DNA from: JAJDAT01 sp964344185
Lineage (GTDB): Bacteria > Nitrospinota > Nitrospinia > Nitrospinales > JAJDAT01
Direction: 5' to 3'
Assembly: GCA_964344185.1 (NCBI GenBank)
Contig: CAYFMN010000006.1
Coordinates: 62,001-126,000 of the forward strand
Length of the DNA: 64,000 bases
Shown here: piece after piece, positions 8,700 to 17,460 of the stretch
How the letters are laid out: every line of letters begins with the position of its first letter
Position numbering within the stretch: the first letter of the stretch is position 1
The notes under the pieces: generated by a model
What the model was told of the DNA's origin: nothing
Databases searched by the model: none
Seen by the model: the letters and a program-made list of their open reading frames with translations, nothing else
Position numbers and translations under genes: made by a program

Positions 8700-8908
8700 G
8701 AGAGCCCGGGAAGATTGAGATGCGACCAACCTAGTTTAGTAGGAATGGACAGCTTTAATAGTTTCTCATGAGGGAACCGGGTGGTCGTAAAAGACTTCCC
8801 CCAGCGAAATGCCAAACTTTAAAAGCTTCTCCTTTTTCTTAAAAATCTTGGCATTCATCTCAAAGGTTCCTCCCGGACATCAAACCTCTGAGACTTTACG
8901 GTTTTTTT
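8700..8908. ncRNA. Candidate structured RNA with a three-way junction
   Basis: Three helices can be drawn by eye. The closing stem pairs 8706-8711 (CCGGGA) with 8871-8876 and 8716-8722 (TGAGATG) with 8856-8862. Helix A pairs 8723-8728 (CGACCA) with 8782-8787 (TGGTCG) and begins directly after the closing stem. Helix B pairs 8808-8815 (AATGCCAA) with 8848-8855 (TTGGCATT) and abuts the closing stem on its 3' side. A smaller hairpin within A has GTTTC 8761-8765 opposite GGGAAC 8772-8777. Competing pairings exist: CTTCCC 8795-8800 with GGGAAG 8708-8713, and GAGGGAACC 8770-8778 with GGTTCCTC 8865-8872. On the plus strand a run of seven T (8902-8908) follows a short stem. On the minus strand it would be a csp leader. 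I do not recognise a known RNA class. Confidence 0.5.
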
Positions 8909-8969
8909 GATAATTTGTTCGAAAATCGAATTAAAGTTTTTTAAACTATAACTCAAAAAATAGATTTTT

Positions 8970-8997
8970 AAACTAACAGTTGCGTTAGTTTTTATAT
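8970..8997 (+). terminator. Rho-independent terminator downstream of the candidate RNA
   Basis: AAACTAAC (8970-8977) pairs with GTTAGTTT (8984-8991) over a six-base loop and runs into TTTATATTT. The T-tract is on the plus strand only. No plus-strand gene precedes it for more than 1.8 kb (the last is ychF), so it makes sense mainly as the end of a plus-strand non-coding transcript. Confidence 0.5.
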
Positions 8998-9537
8998 TTC
9001 GAACAAAAATCGGAAGATTAAATTATCATCCAAAAATACTTATAAACCGCTAGAGACTTTATCACATTAATTTGAAATGGTTCAAGCTTATTTCATGATT
9101 AATTTGAATTTATTTAATCGAGTAGACTGCTTGTATTTTTAACAAAATTTATATGTTTTTGGGTGATATATGATCAAAATTTTATCTAATTTTTGTTTCT
9201 TACAAAGGTGTGTTTTGCCATTTTGTTTAGGAATATTTTTTTATTTCGGTTTTTAACCGAAAAGATAAACCATTATTTGTCTCCCAAAAATTTCAAAAAA
9301 ATAAATGTTTTTTATAATTACTTTTTGATTAAATAAATATTAAAGGATAAAGAAAAAACTAATTTTGAGTCTATCGAGTGTCTTATTTTGTTGTGTTATA
9401 GAATAAAATGACCTTTAAATGATTTTGGATTTTAGTTGTTTGAAACTCTTTGAAAATTAAGGGATTATTTGGTATTCTATTCGGGTGCTAATATGAGCTT
9501 CAACATTTCTTCAAACCACTGAATTGCTTTTATTTTT

Positions 9538-11664
9538 ATGTCTCCAGTTCAACATCAAGACTACTACCAAATTTTAGGAATTCCCCGAAACGCCACTAAC
9601 GCCGATATTGAAAGAGCATTTCGAACTTTAACAGGGCGTTGGACAATTCAGCCAGAACAAACATCTTTTTTGGATCAATCAAAAGAGAGGCTTGCGCTTG
9701 CAGAAGAGGCTTATTCTATTTTATCCGATAACGAAAAAAGGGATGCCTATGATCAAAGCGTATTTGGTTTTAAGTCTACTTTAATTAGTAGTCATCCCTA
9801 TGCTGGGCCTAAATCTCCAGTTTCTCGGATGAGTGGAATGAGTCGAGGAAATAAAAGTCGACATAGCGTGTATGAGGATTATTTTGGTTTTTCGGAGAAG
9901 CCATTTGATCTGACCCCTGACCCCAAATACCTTTATCTTAGTCCAAAACACAAGGAGGTATTAGCCCACTTAGTTTTTGGCTTGCAGGAAAATAATGGTT
10001 TTCTCAAGATCGTTGGCGAAGTTGGAACAGGAAAAACCACAATCAGCCGCAGTTTTTTAAGCCAATTGGACTCAGGGTTTAATATTGCTTATATATTTAA
10101 TCCATGCCTCAATTCTGTAGAGTTGCTTCAAGCAATCAACTCAGAGTTAGGAATACCTTCAGAAACCGAAAGTCGAAAAGAGCTAACCGATATTTTGAAC
10201 GCTTTTTTGCTTGAAGAAAGAAAAAAAGGCAAAAGGGTTGTTTTGATTGTAGACGAGGCTCAAGATTTAGAAACTCCAGTGCTTGAGCAATTGCGTTTGC
10301 TTTCTAACTTGGAAACTAACACACAAAAACTAATCCAGATAATATTAATCGGTCAGCCCGAATTAGATAAAATTTTACAGAAAGAAGAACTGCGACAGCT
10401 TAAGCAGCGCATTACTATTCAATGGGAATTATTGCCTCTAAATCAAGAAGAGACCAGAGGGTATATTCAGCATCGACTAAATGTTGCGCTTGGCAAAGGA
10501 AAAGTTAGGTTTACGAAATCAGCTATGGATTTGATTTTCCGTTATTCGCAGGGGATTCCAAGAATGATTAACGTGTTAGCCGATAGATCGTTATTAATTG
10601 GTTTTACCTTAAATACAAAAAAGATAACGGCGAAAACGATTAAAATTGCGGCCAAAGATATTGGCGGCTTATTATTGAAACCGACAAGTTTTGAAAAAGT
10701 TACCAAAACCATTTTCCCTGCTGCAATTTTAGCGGGGTTATTATTTTTTGCCGCAAGCCGAGCGGAAATTCCTCAATTTTCGGCTTCTATTGAAGATGTC
10801 GCCAGTAAAGATTTTAGTCAATATATACGTGAAAATCCTCTAAATACAGCTGTAAATATTATTCCACGCGATATAAGACCCGCGTTGAACCTTCCCGAGG
10901 CTACTGAAAAGAAAAAAACGGAAAAAGCGAATTTTGAAAAAAAACCGGATGTTGTTGTTTCAAAAGCGACTCCAGTAGTTCCCAAACCGGTTATTTCAGA
11001 AGTTAGTTCTTCCGAATCTTTAGAAATTTCTCAAACTGAAAAACTAGTGACTTATTTATCTAGTTTAACTTTAGCGGAAAGCAAGGAAGAAGCTGCCAAA
11101 TGGATATTAGAAACTTGGGAAGTAGACCCTGGTAATTTAATTGGGATAGAAGAACCAATTTTTGAAAACTTAGAGGGAGATTTTGGTTTATCCTTTTATG
11201 AATTTAGCGGAAACTTTTCTCGTCTTGCGACTTTAAATTACCCAGCTATTTTAGAAATGAATTTGCCAAACGCGCAAGGAACAAAGTATTTGGCCTTGGT
11301 TGCTGCAAAGGATAATTTTGGAACCTTTGGGTCGGTTGATAAAATCGAGATGCCTTTTTCAGCAATAGAGTCGCTTTGGAATAATAAAGCTATTATCTTC
11401 TGGAAAGATTTTGAATCTTTACCCAAGAGTTTTGGTAGAGGATTTAAAGGTAAAGAATCTATTTGGCTTCAGAAAAATTTGAGATTACTTGGTTTTTTTA
11501 AAGGGAGAGAAGCTTCAAATTATGGACCCAAAACGGTTAAAGCGGTCAAAAAATTTCAAAGAAAATATGGTATTAAGGACGAAGGAGCATTTGATACCGA
11601 AAGTAGATTGGCATTATATAATTTGTTAAAAATTTATAACACTCCAAGACTAGTAGTTCGATAA
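9538..11664 (+). CDS. J-like domain / ExeA-type AAA ATPase / peptidoglycan-binding fusion
   Basis: The 708-residue protein has four parts. Residues 7-73 form a DnaJ-like domain (DYYQILGIPRNAT to LSDNEKRDAYDQ), but the HPD tripeptide is replaced by T36-I37-Q38, so Hsp70 stimulation is unlikely. Residues about 115-380 form an ExeA/GspA-type ATPase with the entry motif FGFSEKPFDLTPDPKYLYLS, Walker A GEVGTGKT at 160-167 and Walker B LIVDEAQDL near 237. A single membrane segment lies at about 392-408. Residues about 637-700 are a peptidoglycan-binding (PG_binding_1) domain with YGPKTVKAVKKFQRKYGI. ExeA with ExeB remodels or binds peptidoglycan for secretin assembly in type II secretion. The next gene, five bases away, is GspB-like, which supports that role. 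No other secretion genes are near. Confidence 0.85.
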   Translation: MSPVQHQDYYQILGIPRNATNADIERAFRTLTGRWTIQPEQTSFLDQSKERLALAEEAYSILSDNEKRDAYDQSVFGFKSTLISSHPYAGPKSPVSRMSGMSRGNKSRHSVYEDYFGFSEKPFDLTPDPKYLYLSPKHKEVLAHLVFGLQENNGFLKIVGEVGTGKTTISRSFLSQLDSGFNIAYIFNPCLNSVELLQAINSELGIPSETESRKELTDILNAFLLEERKKGKRVVLIVDEAQDLETPVLEQLRLLSNLETNTQKLIQIILIGQPELDKILQKEELRQLKQRITIQWELLPLNQEETRGYIQHRLNVALGKGKVRFTKSAMDLIFRYSQGIPRMINVLADRSLLIGFTLNTKKITAKTIKIAAKDIGGLLLKPTSFEKVTKTIFPAAILAGLLFFAASRAEIPQFSASIEDVASKDFSQYIRENPLNTAVNIIPRDIRPALNLPEATEKKKTEKANFEKKPDVVVSKATPVVPKPVISEVSSSESLEISQTEKLVTYLSSLTLAESKEEAAKWILETWEVDPGNLIGIEEPIFENLEGDFGLSFYEFSGNFSRLATLNYPAILEMNLPNAQGTKYLALVAAKDNFGTFGSVDKIEMPFSAIESLWNNKAIIFWKDFESLPKSFGRGFKGKESIWLQKNLRLLGFFKGREASNYGPKTVKAVKKFQRKYGIKDEGAFDTESRLALYNLLKIYNTPRLVVR

Positions 11665-11669
11665 ACTAT

Positions 11670-12614
11670 ATGAGCGCTATTTTAAACACGCTAAAAAAAC
11701 TCGAAGAAGAAAAAAGCGTTTTTGAACAAAGTCTTGATGTGCAGGATTTAGCTTTGCACCGCGAGTTTGGTTCTACTGCTCCCTTTGTCCAAATCACTCA
11801 GAAACGAAATAGTCTAATCATAATAGCTTCAGTGAGTATTTTTCTGATTGTTTTGGCCGGTATGTATTTTTATTTCAAATCTAATCAATCCCAGATTAGC
11901 AAAGATTTGACTCCAAATAGTTTTTTTGATTCACCAAGGCAATCTGATTTAAATAAAGTTGAATTGCCAAAAGGCGCTTCGGTTTCTGGGATTTCGATGA
12001 ATCAAATTTCAGGAGATCGTTCCATAAATTTGAAAGGTAAACCAGTTGCCCGGCAATCCCATCAAGTTAACTCCACCGATACAGAGAATACAAAAGTTGA
12101 CGAAGTTTCTAATCAGGCAAAAGTTTTAGAAGTTGTTAAACTTATTCGTTCAGAAAAAGAGTTGAAAAAGTCTCCAGTGCAGTCAGTTCCGATTGAGAAT
12201 GTCAGCCGTCTTGAAATGGAACGGGTTTCAAATCAAAAACAGAACCTTGAAGAGGAAAATATAGCGCCTACGATTCAAAATGAAGCAAAAATGAGCGAAG
12301 AAGACATTAGAAACACAAATGATGAGTTTGTGAGTCTAATTGAAAAAACTCGAATTAATCAAATAGCGGAAGAAATTTCTGCAAAACCTCAAAGACAGAG
12401 TTTATTAAATATTCCATCCCTAAAGCTAAAAGGAATTATTTATTTTAGCGAAGGTAATCCTGCCAATTATATTTTTATCTCTTCCCCAGGCCAAAACAAT
12501 GTGAAATTGAAAGTAGGCGAATCAATCGTTGGGGCGACCCTGCAATCAATTCAATCAAGTAAAGCCATTTTTACAAAAGACGGTGAAACTGGTTATATTG
12601 AAATGGGTCAATAG
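11670..12614 (+). CDS. GspB/ExeB-like secretion accessory protein
   Basis: The 314-residue protein begins with MSAILNTLKKLEEEKS, the conserved start of GspB-type proteins. One membrane segment lies at about residues 46-68, followed by a long, low-complexity periplasmic linker. The C-terminal domain (about 244-314) resembles the GspB C-terminal domain, with LKLKGIIYFSEGNPANYIFI and KVGESIVGATLQSI. It is five bases downstream of the ExeA fusion and is almost certainly co-translated with it. The pair should form an inner-membrane complex that touches peptidoglycan through the ExeA C-terminus. The exact partner (type II secretion or type IV pilus secretin) is not visible here. Confidence 0.75.
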   Translation: MSAILNTLKKLEEEKSVFEQSLDVQDLALHREFGSTAPFVQITQKRNSLIIIASVSIFLIVLAGMYFYFKSNQSQISKDLTPNSFFDSPRQSDLNKVELPKGASVSGISMNQISGDRSINLKGKPVARQSHQVNSTDTENTKVDEVSNQAKVLEVVKLIRSEKELKKSPVQSVPIENVSRLEMERVSNQKQNLEEENIAPTIQNEAKMSEEDIRNTNDEFVSLIEKTRINQIAEEISAKPQRQSLLNIPSLKLKGIIYFSEGNPANYIFISSPGQNNVKLKVGESIVGATLQSIQSSKAIFTKDGETGYIEMGQ

Positions 12615-12825
12615 TAAGCTTAAAAACTTCTTAAAACCCGATTGATATAATGTCGTTTGTCATTGTGCCTCGAAAGCCAAATTGATAAAATCCACAAATC
12701 TATTTTAAAAGTCTATTCTTGCGGTATATTTGATATCGATTGGCGACGCATATTGGTAATAGCGACTGAATAAATGATGTAGCAGAGTTTAAACAAATTA
12801 AATTCAAATATTATTTGCGGTTTTT

Positions 12826-15237
12826 ATGGAATCTCCAATAACAAAACCCGAAAACTCTATGAATAAAGAGAATGAAAAAGGTGTTGAAACTGATTCTTCG
12901 TTGTTTGGATTTACTATACGGATAAAGCTAATTCTTGCTATTTTGATAACTAGTTTAGTGCCTTTATGCGCCCTGCTTTATTCCCTCGATCAGAAAATTG
13001 AAGATAAGTTGATGGAGATCAATAAAAATAGATTGATTTCTCTTCGCGAAGAGAAAAAACTTCAGATAGAAGAGTATTTCCAGCAAATAAATAACCAGAT
13101 TTCGACTTTTTCTCAAAATCATATGATTGCTTCGGCAATGAAAGAATTTGCTAAGGCATTTTTTAAAGTTGAGGAGGAAACAAAAAAATATTTAGATCCT
13201 CAAAAAGAAAAAAAACTGATGCATCGTTATGAATATCAATTAAAAAACACTTTGGAAGCGAGTGAAAGTTCTATTGATGATTGGTTCCCCCAAAAAAAAT
13301 ATTCTAAAATTTTACAATCTCTTTACATTTCGGATAATCCAAATCCAATTGGAAAAAAACATAAACTAGACTTCGCTTCAGATTCTAGTTCTTATACTGC
13401 ATTGCACAAAAAGTATCATCCTACGATTCGAGAATATTTAGAAAGGTTTGGCTATTATGATATTTTTCTTGCGGAACCTAAGTCAGGGCACATCGTTTAT
13501 TCAGTTTTTAAGGAAGTTGATTTTTCTACCAGCCTCTTAACTGGACCTTATGCCAAAACGGGAATAGGGCGTGTTTTCCAAGCGGCTTTAAACTCATCTA
13601 GCCCTGACGCTGTTTTTTTTGAAGATTTTGAACCATATGAACCTTCTTATAACGCTCCTGCGGCATTTATATCTTCTCCAATATTTGATAATGGAACTCA
13701 GATTGGAGTTTTAATTTTCCAAGCCCCTATTGACCGTATTAATTCTGTGATGACGAGCGGAAAAGCTTGGCAGAGAGTTGGACTTGGAAACTCAGGGGAA
13801 GTTTATTTGGTTGGCCCCGACTTTAAAATGCGAAACGATTCAAGATTTTTAATTGAGGATCCTTCTCAATATTTTGAGGCGTTAAGCAGTTTAAAAGTAG
13901 ATCAAAATATTTTGGAAAAATCTAGAAAGTTAAATACATCCATTGGATTAAATCTTATTAGAACTAAGGGAACGTCTGCCGCGTTAAAAGGAGAAACGGG
14001 TTTTGATATTTTTGAGGATTATAGAGATATTCCAGTTTTGAGCGCCTACGCTCCAGTTTCTATTATGGAATCGAATTGGGCAATATTAGCGGAAATTGAT
14101 TTAGAGGAGGCCCTCGAAGCAAGAAACCAAATCCGATTGTGGGCCTTAAATTTTCTTGCCATATTGATTGTAGCTCTGGCTATTATTACTGGCGTTTTAA
14201 GTAAATTATTTTCTAAGCCTATTGTAGATTTGGCGAAAGCGGCAAAAGAAGTTTCTAAAGGTAATACTAAAGTCAGCGTTAAATCTAGTTCAAGGGACGA
14301 GATTGGCAATTTAGCAAAGTGTTTTAATGAGATGGTCGGAAATATTAAAAAAGCTATAGAGCAACAAGTTGACGCGATTGCCAGAACAGCCGCAACTTTA
14401 AAAAATTCTACAGGAGATATTTCTTCTGCTGTGAACCAACAGGCTATGGTATCTGCGCAACAATCTTCTTCGGTTTCTGAAATTACGGCAACTTTAGAAG
14501 AATTGGCAAGAAGCTCAGGTCAAATAGCTAGAAACTCGCATGAAGTGGTAGATGCCTCCGAGAAATCGTTACAAGAATCAGAGAAAGGTATGGAGGCTTT
14601 ACGAGCATTGAAAGACCAAATGGAAGTCATAACCTCCGATAATGTAAATAGTATAAATGTAGTTTTAGATTTAGGGAAAAAGTCAAAAGAAATTGGAAAG
14701 GTTATGGGAATAATAGATAACGTTGCAAATCAAACAAAACTTATTGCATTTAACGCGTCAATCGAGGCGTCTGGGGCAGGGGTAGCCGGTAAGCGTTTTG
14801 GTGTAGTTGCTGTTGAAATTAGAAAACTGGCTGAAAATGTAACTAAATCTACGGATGAGATACGAAGCACAATCCAAGAGATTCAAGAAACGGTTGAAAG
14901 ATTGGTCATCGCTTCTGAAAATGGAGGAAAACGAGTTGAAGAAGTTGCGCTTCTTGCAGAAAATACCTTTGCTCAATTAAAAACTTTGGTTTTGGGAGCC
15001 CGACGCGCTAACGATGCTGCAGAGAAAATCTCCGATTCTATTGACAGGCAAGAAAAATCGACAGCTCAAGTAGTTTCTGCAATAAAAGAAATAGAAACCG
15101 GAATATTAAAGAATTCTGATACTGCAACGAAGACCAACAATATTGTAGAAGGACTTTCTAATTTGTCGATAGAATTGACCCGTTTGGTAGAAGAACTTAG
15201 AAAAACCGAAAATAAACCTGATGGGGAGCTTTCATAA
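12826..15237 (+). CDS. Methyl-accepting chemotaxis protein with large sensor domain
   Basis: The 803-residue chemoreceptor has TM1 at about 33-53, a periplasmic double-Cache-like sensor (about 55-438), TM2 at about 440-460 and HAMP at about 461-515. A cytoplasmic signalling domain follows to about 790. The hairpin tip reads QTKLIAFNASIEASGAG near residue 636, close to the canonical QTNLLALNAAIEAARAG but with several substitutions. Flanking glutamine/glutamate-rich helices could be methylation sites. No CheR-binding pentapeptide is present at the C-terminus. No che or flagellar genes are in the window. The ligand is unknown. A later ATG (12859) is a possible alternative start. Confidence 0.9.
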   Translation: MESPITKPENSMNKENEKGVETDSSLFGFTIRIKLILAILITSLVPLCALLYSLDQKIEDKLMEINKNRLISLREEKKLQIEEYFQQINNQISTFSQNHMIASAMKEFAKAFFKVEEETKKYLDPQKEKKLMHRYEYQLKNTLEASESSIDDWFPQKKYSKILQSLYISDNPNPIGKKHKLDFASDSSSYTALHKKYHPTIREYLERFGYYDIFLAEPKSGHIVYSVFKEVDFSTSLLTGPYAKTGIGRVFQAALNSSSPDAVFFEDFEPYEPSYNAPAAFISSPIFDNGTQIGVLIFQAPIDRINSVMTSGKAWQRVGLGNSGEVYLVGPDFKMRNDSRFLIEDPSQYFEALSSLKVDQNILEKSRKLNTSIGLNLIRTKGTSAALKGETGFDIFEDYRDIPVLSAYAPVSIMESNWAILAEIDLEEALEARNQIRLWALNFLAILIVALAIITGVLSKLFSKPIVDLAKAAKEVSKGNTKVSVKSSSRDEIGNLAKCFNEMVGNIKKAIEQQVDAIARTAATLKNSTGDISSAVNQQAMVSAQQSSSVSEITATLEELARSSGQIARNSHEVVDASEKSLQESEKGMEALRALKDQMEVITSDNVNSINVVLDLGKKSKEIGKVMGIIDNVANQTKLIAFNASIEASGAGVAGKRFGVVAVEIRKLAENVTKSTDEIRSTIQEIQETVERLVIASENGGKRVEEVALLAENTFAQLKTLVLGARRANDAAEKISDSIDRQEKSTAQVVSAIKEIETGILKNSDTATKTNNIVEGLSNLSIELTRLVEELRKTENKPDGELS

Positions 15238-15277
15238 GGTTCTGATGCAATGAGAACATTCAACTTTATAAAATAAA

Positions 15278-16165
15278 TTGAAAGTGGTTTGGAATTTAGA
15301 AGAAGCGTCTGTTTGGGCAAGAAATAAACTCAAAAAAGCGAATATAAATACTTTTGAATTAGATGTTGGTGTTTTGTTAGCTCATGCGATAGGTCAACCG
15401 CGTCGTTTTATTTTTACTTACCCAGATTATCAGATACCTCAAGAAAAAATGAGGATCTTCGAAAAAGCGATCTTGAGGCGGGCAAAACGCGAACCCATCC
15501 ATTATATTCTTAACAATCGTGAGTTTTGGTCGTTGCAGTTTTATGTGGATTGTAATGTGTTAATTCCCCGACCAGAAACTGAACATTTGATTGACCACTT
15601 TTTAGAACTTGCGCGAGACTGGAAAAATAAGCAAAATTTCTTAGAATTTTTGGACATTGGCGTGGGTTCTGGGAATATCTCCGTGACTATTTTAAAAGAA
15701 CTTCCATTTGCTAGAGCAACGGCGATAGATATTTCTAAAGAGGCGTTGGAAGTTGCGAAACGGAATGCAAAATACCATGGAGTTATAAACCGAATTCAGT
15801 TTTGTTGCGGTGATTTGTTCCCAAAGGAAGATTCGTTTCCAGGGGAATTTGATTTTGTTTTATCAAATCCCCCATATATTGCAGCGAGCGAATTTGATTC
15901 TTTGCAACCGGAAATAACCAGCTTTGAACCAAAGGTTGCCTTGATATCTGGAACAACCGGATTCGAAGTGTATGAAAAATTAATTCTGGAAACGCTTTTG
16001 AGACTAAAGCATGGAGGCTATTTAATTTTGGAAATAGGCGATGGGCAACTAGAGCGAGTAAAAAGTTTAATTGATCAATCGGGAGGGTTTGATAAGGTCT
16101 TTACTGTTTTTGATTATGCAGGAAAACCTCGGACGATCTCCGCAAGAAGGAGAGTAAATGGATAA
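15278..16165 (+). CDS. prmC: Peptide chain release factor glutamine methyltransferase PrmC
   Basis: The 295-residue protein is PrmC/HemK. It methylates the glutamine of the GGQ motif in RF1 and RF2 using SAM. The N-terminal helical domain is followed by a Rossmann methyltransferase domain with FLDIGVGSGNIS (motif I) and NPPY at residues 197-200, which clasps the target glutamine. The listed start is a TTG. A GTG at 15284 is an equally plausible start, and no strong ribosome site chooses between them. It overlaps murA by eight bases, so the two genes are probably co-translated. The usual partner prfA is not in the window. Confidence 0.9.
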   Translation: MKVVWNLEEASVWARNKLKKANINTFELDVGVLLAHAIGQPRRFIFTYPDYQIPQEKMRIFEKAILRRAKREPIHYILNNREFWSLQFYVDCNVLIPRPETEHLIDHFLELARDWKNKQNFLEFLDIGVGSGNISVTILKELPFARATAIDISKEALEVAKRNAKYHGVINRIQFCCGDLFPKEDSFPGEFDFVLSNPPYIAASEFDSLQPEITSFEPKVALISGTTGFEVYEKLILETLLRLKHGGYLILEIGDGQLERVKSLIDQSGGFDKVFTVFDYAGKPRTISARRRVNG

Positions 16166-17411
16166 AATTATTGTGGAGGGCGGTATCCCATTAAAAGGAG
16201 CCGTTATGATTAGTGGTTCTAAAAATGCTGTATTGCCTATTCTAGCCGCTACGATTTTGACTTCAGGTAAAAATGAACTGGAAAATGTTCCAAGAGTTAG
16301 AGACGTTACTACGATGATTAAACTGCTCCAAGATTTAGGAGCTAGCTTGGACTATTTTGAAAAAGACAAATTAGTTTTGGATTCCTCATCTATTCATAAA
16401 TCAGAAGCTCCTTATGATCTAGTCTCTACTATGCGAGCTTCCTGTTTAGTTTTGGGACCTCTCTTGGCCCGGTTAGGGAAAGCCCGAGTAAGTTTGCCGG
16501 GAGGTTGCGCGATAGGAGCTCGTCCAATAAATCTTCATTTAAAGGGATTTAGAGATTTAGGAGCGGAGATCGATTTAAATAATGGGTATATAGAGGGAAC
16601 TGCAAAAAGTCTAAAAGGGGCTCGAATTTTTTTTGATACAGTCACGGTGACAGGAACAGCTAATTTGATGATGGCCGGTTGTCTGGCTAAAGGAGAAACT
16701 ATTCTTGAAAATTCGGCAAAAGAACCTGAAGTTGTTTTTTTGGCTGAAATATTAAATCGCGCTGGCGCAAAGATAGAGGGGGCCGGTAACGATACGATAA
16801 TTATTCAAGGTGTTTCCTCATTAAAACCAATTACTTGTCGAATTTTGCCGGATCGTATTGAAACCGGAACTTATATGATCGCCGCAGCAGTGACCGGAGG
16901 AGAAATTGAAGTTGTGGATTGTATTCCTGAGCATGTTGAGTCGCTTGTACAAAAAATGAGAGAAGCAGGGGTTGAAATTATTTGCGATGTATCTACTATT
17001 AAAACAAAAACTTCAAATCCGCTTTTATCAGTCGATATAAAAACTCATCCCTACCCAGGTTTTCCTACGGATTTTCAAGCTCAATTTATGGCAATGATGA
17101 CATTAGCTTCGGGCCAAAGCGCTATTATGGAAACAGTGTTTGAAAATAGATTCATGCACGCAGCGGAATTAGGTAGAATGGGCGCCAATATTACAATAGA
17201 AGGTCATACGGCTATCGTTAAAGGGACACAAAATTTATGTGGAGCTCCTGTAATGGCCACCGATTTACGAGCTAGCGCGTCGTTGATCCTAGCCGGTTTA
17301 GCGGCCAAGGGGAAAACAACCATCTCAAGGGTTTATCATATTGATCGTGGTTATGAAGAGATGGAAAAAAAATTGTCTAAGCTAGGAGCCAATATTCGTA
17401 GAGTCAAATGA
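16158..17411 (+). CDS. murA: UDP-N-acetylglucosamine 1-carboxyvinyltransferase MurA
   Basis: The 417-residue enzyme transfers enolpyruvate from PEP to UDP-GlcNAc in the first committed step of peptidoglycan synthesis. The start MDKIIVEGGIPLKGAVMISG and the substrate loop SGSKNAVLPILAAT are typical. The catalytic loop LPGGCAIGARPI places the catalytic, fosfomycin-reactive cysteine at C117. K22 (in GSKNA) is also present. Length and architecture (two EPSP-synthase-like domains) are normal. It overlaps prmC by eight bases and precedes waaF by about 50. Confidence 0.95.
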   Translation: MDKIIVEGGIPLKGAVMISGSKNAVLPILAATILTSGKNELENVPRVRDVTTMIKLLQDLGASLDYFEKDKLVLDSSSIHKSEAPYDLVSTMRASCLVLGPLLARLGKARVSLPGGCAIGARPINLHLKGFRDLGAEIDLNNGYIEGTAKSLKGARIFFDTVTVTGTANLMMAGCLAKGETILENSAKEPEVVFLAEILNRAGAKIEGAGNDTIIIQGVSSLKPITCRILPDRIETGTYMIAAAVTGGEIEVVDCIPEHVESLVQKMREAGVEIICDVSTIKTKTSNPLLSVDIKTHPYPGFPTDFQAQFMAMMTLASGQSAIMETVFENRFMHAAELGRMGANITIEGHTAIVKGTQNLCGAPVMATDLRASASLILAGLAAKGKTTISRVYHIDRGYEEMEKKLSKLGANIRRVK

Positions 17412-17460
17412 GGTTCTCGAATATTAAGTTTAGAGTTTTGTATTTCATAAAAGCGTTTAT

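Larger units (their letters stand above)
8581..9537. other. 957-base gene-free region with a structured island
   Basis: No credible ORF occurs on either strand. The region is very AT-rich except for about 8695-8880, which is much richer in GC and forms extended pairings (described separately). From 9000 to 9537 I see only AT-rich sequence. It includes one small perfect inverted repeat, TTTCGGTT/AACCGAAA at 9244-9262. No clear ribosome site or promoter for the following gene could be assigned. Confidence 0.7.

Noticed and set aside
8770..8800. GGGTGGTCGT in the structured island resembling a T-box sequence
   Set aside because: The full T-box antiterminator consensus and a downstream aminoacyl-tRNA synthetase or amino-acid gene are absent; the sequence is explained by helix A.
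8700..8880. Assignment as 6S RNA because of the TGAGATG/CATCTCA closing stem
   Set aside because: 6S RNA is a single long hairpin with a central bubble; this fold is branched, so I kept it as an unknown structured RNA.
9244..9262. Perfect inverted repeat TTTCGGTT/AACCGAAA
   Set aside because: Too small, and with no T-run to call a terminator; could be an operator, but there is no supporting evidence.
12740..12760. Sigma-54-like TTGGCGACGCATATTGG upstream of the chemoreceptor gene
   Set aside because: The spacing is off by one and the -12 element reads GG instead of GC.
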